Positions 59,266-64,000 of a stretch of 64,000 nucleotides of DNA are shown here, piece by piece. Position numbers and translations under genes: made by a program. The notes beneath the pieces were generated by a model. That model did no database searches and was not told where the DNA came from. It saw nothing but the letters and a program-made list of their open reading frames with translations. The DNA is from Enterococcus sp. DIV2402 (lineage in GTDB: Bacteria; Bacillota; Bacilli; Lactobacillales; Enterococcaceae). The DNA lies in assembly GCF_017426705.2 (NCBI RefSeq), contig NZ_CP147251.1, forward strand, positions 1,340,501 through 1,404,500, read 5' to 3'. How positions within the stretch are numbered: the stretch's first letter is position 1; each line of letters starts with the position of its first letter.

Positions 59266-60195
59266 ATGAGAGTAAAAAAAGCAGTAATTCCTGCAGCAGG
59301 TTTAGGAACTCGTTTCTTACCTGCAACTAAAGCGATGGCAAAAGAAATGTTACCAATTGTTGACAAACCAACGATTCAATTTATTGTTGAAGAAGCATTA
59401 AAATCAGGCATCGAAGATATTTTGATTGTTACTGGAAAAGCGAAACGTCCAATTGAAGACCATTTTGATGCGAATTTAGAATTAGAAATGAATCTAAAAG
59501 AAAAAGGCAAAGATGAATTATTGAAATTAGTCGAAGAAACAACGGATGTTAATTTACATTTTATTCGTCAATCTCATCCAAGAGGTCTTGGGCATGCAGT
59601 CTTACAAGCGAAAGCTTTTGTGGGAAATGAACCGTTTGTTGTGATGTTAGGGGATGATTTAATGGAAGATACTGTGCCATTAAGCAGACAGCTAATTAAC
59701 GATTATGAGCGTACGCATGCGTCTACAATTGCTGTAATGGATGTTCCACATGAAGAAACATTCAAATACGGGATTATTGATCCAGGTGATCAAGTGGAAG
59801 ATGGTCTTTATAATGTGAAAAATTTTGTTGAAAAACCATCACCAGAAGAAGCACCAAGTGATTTAGCGATTATCGGTCGTTATCTGTTAACACCGGAGAT
59901 TTTTGATATTTTAGAAAATCAAAAACCTGGTGCAGGAGACGAAATTCAATTAACCGATGCAATTGATACGTTAAATCAAACGCAACGTGTTTTTGCCAGA
60001 GAGTTTAAAGGAAAACGATACGATGTTGGCGATAAATTTGGTTTCTTAAAAACGAGTATTGAATATGGCTTAGTTCATCCAGAAGTTAAAGATAACTTAG
60101 AAGAGTTTTTAATTGAAATTGGTCAAGAACTAGCTGCAAAAAGACAACCAGTTATAAAAGAAGTTCCTGAAGAAATAATTGAAACCGAAGAATAA
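59266..60195 (+). CDS. galU: UTP-glucose-1-phosphate uridylyltransferase
   Basis: The protein has 309 residues. [21 protein letters not shown] is the nucleotidyl-binding motif, and [19 protein letters not shown] follows. It makes UDP-glucose for wall and glycolipid synthesis. GGAGGAG (59250-59256) is spaced 9 nt from ATG 59266; a GTG at 59263 is also possible. The longer frame from 59224 overlaps gpsA and is rejected. Confidence 0.96.
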   Translation: MRVKKAVIPAAGLGTRFLPATKAMAKEMLPIVDKPTIQFIVEEALKSGIEDILIVTGKAKRPIEDHFDANLELEMNLKEKGKDELLKLVEETTDVNLHFIRQSHPRGLGHAVLQAKAFVGNEPFVVMLGDDLMEDTVPLSRQLINDYERTHASTIAVMDVPHEETFKYGIIDPGDQVEDGLYNVKNFVEKPSPEEAPSDLAIIGRYLLTPEIFDILENQKPGAGDEIQLTDAIDTLNQTQRVFAREFKGKRYDVGDKFGFLKTSIEYGLVHPEVKDNLEEFLIEIGQELAAKRQPVIKEVPEEIIETEE

Positions 60196-60198
60196 GAT

Positions 60199-60240
60199 GA
60201 AAAGAGCCTTTTAGCTATTCAGTGAAAAAGGTTCTTTTTC
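60199..60240 (+). terminator. Terminator after galU
   Basis: AAAAGAGCCTTTT and AAAAAGGTTCTTTTT arms, mismatched once, with a 12-nt loop and T-run. Confidence 0.82.
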
Positions 60241-60343
60241 TTTAAAAAAATTCCCCAAGTGGTATCGCTTTTATTTGTATAATAAATTTTGAAATGATAT
60301 GCTTATTAGTGTAAGAACTAGAAAGTTTGAAGGGAGTTTTGTT

Positions 60344-60772
60344 ATGACTGCTGGGGGAATCGCAGGATTGATTGCAGCTATTGCTTTTGCAGTGCTTGTT
60401 TTATTCCTTGTTCGTGTATTAATTAAAGTGGATAAAACGGTCTCATCTGTGCAAACAACTATTTCAGAAGCCAATAACACAATCAAAGTAGTGACTAGAG
60501 ATGTGGACATTCTTTCAAGAGAAGTGGAAGGATTACTGGTCAAAAGTAATGAATTGCTACAAGACGTGAATCAAAAAGTAGCAACTATCGATCCATTATT
60601 TACAGCGGTGGCGGACTTAAGTACTAGCGTATCAGAATTAAATTATTCTGGACGAAATTTAGTTTCTCGTTTAGGAACTTTAGGTCGTACAACAGCTCAA
60701 GCAACAATTGCTGGTAAAGTTGGACAAACAGCAATGAAATTTTTTAACAAAAATAAAGAAACGGAAGAATAA
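60344..60772 (+). CDS. DUF948 membrane-anchored protein (YtxG-like)
   Basis: The protein has 142 residues. An N-terminal membrane helix (GIAGLIAAIAFAVLVLFLVRVL) is followed by a long helical domain with heptad-like hydrophobic spacing. This fits DUF948/YtxG. AAGGGAG lies 8 nt before ATG 60344; the longer frame from 60299 lacks a site. The YtxH-type gene follows 14 bp later, as in Bacillus ytxG-ytxH. General stress/envelope role is presumed. Confidence 0.8.
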   Translation: MTAGGIAGLIAAIAFAVLVLFLVRVLIKVDKTVSSVQTTISEANNTIKVVTRDVDILSREVEGLLVKSNELLQDVNQKVATIDPLFTAVADLSTSVSELNYSGRNLVSRLGTLGRTTAQATIAGKVGQTAMKFFNKNKETEE

Positions 60773-60786
60773 TCGGAGGGAACCAG

Positions 60787-61380
60787 ATGAGTAAAAAAGG
60801 CGGATTTTTATTAGGTGCCGTTATTGGTGGTACAGCTGCAGCAGTAACAGCATTATTATTAGCTCCTGAATCAGGAAAAGTATTACGTGATAAATTAGGG
60901 AAACAAATTGATGATTTATTAGATGCTGCTTCTGATTATACAGATATCGCGAAAGAAAAAGGCGAAGATTTAACAGATTTAGCGAAAGAAAAAGCGAGTG
61001 AATTTGGACAACAAGCAGAGGATTTAGCACAATCTTTAAAAGGAAAAGTAGTAGATTCTTATGAAGAGTTTGAAGATGAGTCTTCAGATTTTGTTGATGA
61101 TGTTCAAGATCAAGCAAGTGAATTTGCCAATCGTTTCAAGAAAACAGCAAACGAGGTAGCTGAAGAAGCTTCTGAGGTTGCCGATGATATTATTATCGAC
61201 GTACAAGATACTGCAGAAGAGGTGCAAGAGACAGCTGCTGAGGGCGTTGATGAAGCAAAAGAAATCGTTTCAGATGCTAAAGAAGAAGCAGAAGAAACGA
61301 CAGCCATTGCAAAAGACGATTTTGAAGAATCTGTTGAAGAATTAAAAGAAAAAATTGAAGAAAACAATCCAGAAGCATAA
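60787..61380 (+). CDS. YtxH-like envelope/stress protein
   Basis: The protein has 197 residues. GGFLLGAVIGGTAAAVTALLLAP at the start is the YtxH glycine-zipper membrane segment, followed by a long acidic, Ala/Glu/Asp-rich helical tail (about 90 to the end). CGGAGGGAACC precedes the ATG. It is cotranscribed with the DUF948 gene. Function unknown. Confidence 0.82.
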   Translation: MSKKGGFLLGAVIGGTAAAVTALLLAPESGKVLRDKLGKQIDDLLDAASDYTDIAKEKGEDLTDLAKEKASEFGQQAEDLAQSLKGKVVDSYEEFEDESSDFVDDVQDQASEFANRFKKTANEVAEEASEVADDIIIDVQDTAEEVQETAAEGVDEAKEIVSDAKEEAEETTAIAKDDFEESVEELKEKIEENNPEA

Positions 61381-61407
61381 AAAGAAGCTTTGACATAAGC
61401 CTCTTTA
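61380..61407 (+). terminator. Weak terminator after the YtxH gene
   Basis: AAAGAAGCTT and AAGCCTCTTT arms (one mismatch) with TGACAT loop; no long T-run follows. Confidence 0.45.
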
Positions 61408-61547
61408 TCGTAAAATATTCGAACTGTATAGAGAGTGTTCCTGCATTTTAGTAGGTCCTCAGCGCCAATTTGTTAGAATTAGCGTCTCTCATTTATATAG
61501 TTCGGATATTTTTTATGTCATGGTCCTTGTTTGAAGGGAAAATAAAG

Positions 61548-61871
61548 ATGAAAATTAAACGAAGTCAAACATGTCATAACTCGCCTAAAAATCAATTTAT
61601 TGAAGAGTTTTCGTTAGCTTTATTGCAACAAAATACTCAAGCACTTGCTGTTACTAAAGATTGGCAATTAATCATTGTTGGTGGTAAGCAAATTCCGCCA
61701 CAAATCGAAGCTATCACGATTATTGCAAGTATTAGTCATGGAAGATACGGTTCTTGTATGGGTGAAGTAACAGTTGATGATGAATTGTATCATTTTGCAA
61801 TTCATTATGAATTTCTTTCTACAACGAAACAAATAATTCATCAAGCAAAACTATTGTTTGTAAAGGAATAA
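61548..61871 (+). CDS. Hypothetical protein (107 aa)
   Basis: The start is taken as ATG 61548, with GAAGGGAAA 7 nt upstream; an upstream in-frame start at 61470 has no good site and would include an odd hydrophobic N-terminus. The protein is soluble-looking with short beta-strand runs (LIIVGG, ITIIASISHG) and a C-terminal helix. No family is recognised. Confidence 0.6.
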   Translation: MKIKRSQTCHNSPKNQFIEEFSLALLQQNTQALAVTKDWQLIIVGGKQIPPQIEAITIIASISHGRYGSCMGEVTVDDELYHFAIHYEFLSTTKQIIHQAKLLFVKE

Positions 61872-61882
61872 AAATATGATTT

Positions 61883-61934
61883 AAAAAACTATCCGTAGCA
61901 TCTATATATGATGTTTCGGATAGTTTTGTTTTTA
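61883..61934. terminator. Bidirectional terminator
   Basis: AAAACTATCCG and CGGATAGTTTT arms, A- and T-flanked, between the hypothetical gene and pepQ. Confidence 0.82.
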
Positions 61935-63035
61935 ATTTATAATAAGTAGTTCTTTGGGTGTTTTGGTAAATGGTTGACAACCATCTTTCGTAACGTATAC
62001 ACAATCTTCAATCCGTACACCTACTTGATTTGGTAAGTAGATCCCTGGTTCAATTGAGAAACACATACCTTCTTCAATGATTAAATCATTTCCTGCTACA
62101 ATAGAAGGATATTCATGGATGGATGTCCCAATGCCATGACCTAATCGGTGATTAAATGCTTCTCCGTATCCATAATCCGTAATGATGTCGCGGGCAATTT
62201 TGTCTAATTGGCTCGCAGTCATACCAGGTTTAACAGCAGCTTGTGCGGCTAGTTGAGCTTCTAAAACAATTGCATGAATTTTTTCTTGAAAAGCAGTCGG
62301 TTCTTTATACGCAACTGTACGTGTTGCGTCGCTGCAATAACCTTTCCAAACAACTCCTAAATCAAATAAGACTAATTCATTGGCTTTTACAGGTGTTTGA
62401 TTAGGCGCGCCATGCGGATTGGCTGCGTGCGGACCAACTAAAACGGTTGTGTCAAAGGACATATGAGAGACTCCTTTACGTTTTAATTGGTATTCAATTT
62501 CTGCAGCAATTTCTTCTTCTGTTACACCATCTTTAATTGCTGAAAAACCAATTTCAAACGCAACATCTGCCCAATTACCTGCTTCAAGTAAAGTTTCAAT
62601 TTCTGAAGGAGTTTTGCGCAATTGCATTTGTTGAATGACGGCAGTTAAATCCTTTGAAAAGTCGGTTGTTGGAAAATAACTTGCAAGCTGTTCAAAGCGA
62701 TCCAAAGTAAACGCTGATTTTTCAATAGCTAGTTGTTGCGGTTTACCATAACGTGTGGTTAATTCTTCCGCAATGATTTGCCAAGGATTTTGGGTATCTA
62801 AATAACCGACAACATCGTAAGGCCAGCTGCTTTGACGAGCAGTGTCGGCTTCTAAAGCTGGTGTAAATAAAAAGGGATCATGAGTTGGCGAGAAGAAAAG
62901 CGCCAAAACTCTTTCATGTGGGTCACTAGTAAAACCAGATAAATACGAAATAGAATTAGGATTCGTGATATAAGCAACATCCACATTTTCTTTTGCCATC
63001 CAGCGGGATAATTCGTTCACTTTTTCTTGATTCAT
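61932..63035 (-). CDS. pepQ: Xaa-Pro dipeptidase (M24 family)
   Basis: The protein has 367 residues. A creatinase-like N-domain precedes the metallopeptidase fold, with metal ligands in LVLFDLGVVWKGYCSDATRT (two Asp), RLGHGIGTSIHE (His), SIEPGIY (Glu) and VRIEDCVY (Glu). It cleaves X-Pro dipeptides. AGAAGGTAC precedes the ATG at 63035. It is divergent from ccpA, a common arrangement in low-GC Gram-positives. Confidence 0.93.
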   Translation of the reverse strand: MNQEKVNELSRWMAKENVDVAYITNPNSISYLSGFTSDPHERVLALFFSPTHDPFLFTPALEADTARQSSWPYDVVGYLDTQNPWQIIAEELTTRYGKPQQLAIEKSAFTLDRFEQLASYFPTTDFSKDLTAVIQQMQLRKTPSEIETLLEAGNWADVAFEIGFSAIKDGVTEEEIAAEIEYQLKRKGVSHMSFDTTVLVGPHAANPHGAPNQTPVKANELVLFDLGVVWKGYCSDATRTVAYKEPTAFQEKIHAIVLEAQLAAQAAVKPGMTASQLDKIARDIITDYGYGEAFNHRLGHGIGTSIHEYPSIVAGNDLIIEEGMCFSIEPGIYLPNQVGVRIEDCVYVTKDGCQPFTKTPKELLIIN

Positions 63036-63125
63036 AATGTACCTTCTTTCTTTAACAATTCTTTACTTATTGTACCACTATTCTGTCAAAATGATGTCAG
63101 TAAAATTATTTTCATGAAAATGAAA

Positions 63126-63139
63126 CTAAAACGGTTGCA
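63126..63139 (+). promoter_or_regulatory. Candidate cre overlapping the ccpA promoter
   Basis: CTAAAACGGTTGCA matches the cre consensus at 11 of 14 positions and overlaps the -35 hexamer, as expected for autoregulation. Pattern match only. Confidence 0.4.
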
Positions 63140-63163
63140 AATGTGAAAGAAATTTGCTATTCT
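63135..63163 (+). promoter_or_regulatory. Promoter of ccpA
   Basis: TTGCAA (63135-63140) and TATTCT (63158-63163) with a 17-nt spacer, 57 bp upstream of ccpA. Confidence 0.7.
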
Positions 63164-63220
63164 ATCTAAGAAATGTAAACAAGGTTTTCAGAAAATGAAA
63201 GTTGATAGGAGAAAAACAAT

Positions 63221-64000
63221 ATGGAGAAACAAACGATTACTATTTATGATGTTGCTCGTGAAGCCAATGTATCCATGGCTACCGTCTCTCGTGTCGTTAA
63301 CGGAAATCCCAATGTCAAACCAGCCACTCGTAAAAAGGTACTTGAAGTCATTGATCGTCTTGATTACCGTCCAAACGCAGTTGCTCGTGGATTAGCTAGC
63401 AAAAAAACAACAACAGTAGGAGTGATTATTCCTGATGTAAGTAATATGTTTTTTGCTTCTTTAGCACGTGGGATTGACGATGTTGCAACAATGTACAAAT
63501 ATAACATCATTTTGGCAAATTCAGATGGCGATAGCTTGAAGGAAGTCAATGTATTAAATAATTTATTAGCGAAGCAAGTAGATGGTGTCATCTTTATGGG
63601 ACATCGTATTACTGATGAAGTTCGTGGTGAATTTTCACGCTCAAAAACACCAGTGGTTTTAGCTGGTTCAATCGATCCAGATGAACAAGTAGGTAGTGTA
63701 AACATTGATTATACTGCAGCAACTAAAGATGCCGTTAGCCTACTAGCTAAAAACGGCAATGAAAAAATTGCTTTTGTAAGTGGCGCATTAATTGATCCGA
63801 TTAACGGACAAAATCGCTTAAACGGCTACAAAGAAGCATTAAAAGAAAGTAATTTGGAATACAATGAAGGCTTGATTTTTGAAGCACCGTATTCTTTTAA
63901 AGATGGTCTAGCAATTGTGGATCGTTTATTAAACAGTGGCGCAACTGCGGCATATGTAACTGACGATGAATTAGCGATTGGTATTTTAGATGGATTATAT
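63221..64000 (+). CDS. ccpA: Catabolite control protein A, partial
   Basis: 260 codons are in the window and the gene runs off the right edge. The LacI-type helix-turn-helix ([20 protein letters not shown]) is followed by the hinge ([15 protein letters not shown]) and the periplasmic-binding-like core ([20 protein letters not shown]). With P-Ser-HPr it binds cre sites. AGGAGA precedes ATG 63221. hprK, whose product makes its co-repressor, lies at 56360. Confidence 0.96.
   Translation, partial: MEKQTITIYDVAREANVSMATVSRVVNGNPNVKPATRKKVLEVIDRLDYRPNAVARGLASKKTTTVGVIIPDVSNMFFASLARGIDDVATMYKYNIILANSDGDSLKEVNVLNNLLAKQVDGVIFMGHRITDEVRGEFSRSKTPVVLAGSIDPDEQVGSVNIDYTAATKDAVSLLAKNGNEKIAFVSGALIDPINGQNRLNGYKEALKESNLEYNEGLIFEAPYSFKDGLAIVDRLLNSGATAAYVTDDELAIGILDGLY

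Noticed and set aside
63195..63395. 66-codon + strand frame at the start of ccpA
   Set aside because: It is out of frame with the clear LacI-family product starting at 63221.

Overview
The window is a low-GC Gram-positive (Firmicutes) chromosome and looks like Enterococcus or a close relative. The evidence is a liaXYZ-type cell-envelope stress cluster in front of hprK-lgt, the cggR-gap-pgk-tpiA-eno glycolytic block, a complete F1Fo-ATPase operon, rpoE/rpoN, secA-prfB-ftsEX-pst-phoU, and a pepQ/ccpA divergent pair. Most genes are on the + strand, AT-rich, and preceded by AGGAGG-type ribosome binding sites. The species cannot be fixed from sequence reading alone.

Layout. 1-950 (minus): start of an HD-domain phosphohydrolase and a LipL-type octanoyl/lipoyl transferase. 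1099-3538: DUF1934 protein, RNA polymerase delta subunit, and a multi-pass membrane protein. 3540-4610 is a gene-poor stretch next to the 3' end of a tRNA-Arg(CCG) gene. It holds a small two-helix membrane protein and a decayed upstream peptide gene that have not been described elsewhere in this annotation. 4738-11892: rpoN, then cggR-gap-pgk-tpiA and eno, which has its own promoter. 11730-15465: a ~3.6 kb integrated element in the 3' end of eno, bounded by 167-bp direct repeats of the last 53 eno codons. It carries a tyrosine recombinase, a PD-(D/E)XK nuclease-like protein and a truncated HsdM. 15466-19326: displaced eno terminator, gene remnants, a penicillin V acylase-type Ntn hydrolase, a 34-aa membrane peptide, a GNAT, a methyltransferase, secG and an esterase. 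19331-22168: rnr-smpB. 22472-28967: atpBEFHAGDC, with an intrinsic-terminator-like hairpin between atpE and atpF. 29210-31429: DUF1146, murA, epuA, yidD. 31651-36955: livJHMGF and a CBS-ACT protein, behind a CodY-box-like site. 37074-40116: DUF2969, tRNA-Tyr and tRNA-Gln, a GntR regulator, a YigZ protein and an orphan PTS IIB. 40209-46782: comFA-comFC, hpf, secA and prfB, with the programmed +1 frameshift intact. 46885-53716: ftsEX and pstS-C-A-B1-B2-phoU, with a Pho-box-like repeat before pstC. 53877-56204: liaXYZ. 56360-60195: hprK, lgt, gpsA, galU. 60344-61871: envelope-associated small proteins and one unknown. 61932-64000: pepQ (minus) and ccpA (running off the end).

How it works together. 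The core supports central glycolysis and its control: CggR acts on the gap genes, while HprK and CcpA act in carbon catabolite repression. It also covers proton-pumping ATPase, Sec export and lipoprotein maturation (SecA, SecG, Lgt, YidD), cell-wall synthesis (MurA), phosphate and branched-chain amino acid uptake, and envelope stress defence (LiaXYZ). The clearest accessory DNA is the eno-borne element. Its recombinase, long eno-restoring repeats, nuclease-like cargo and rare-codon-rich base usage mark it as an integrative defence-type island that has partly decayed at its right end.
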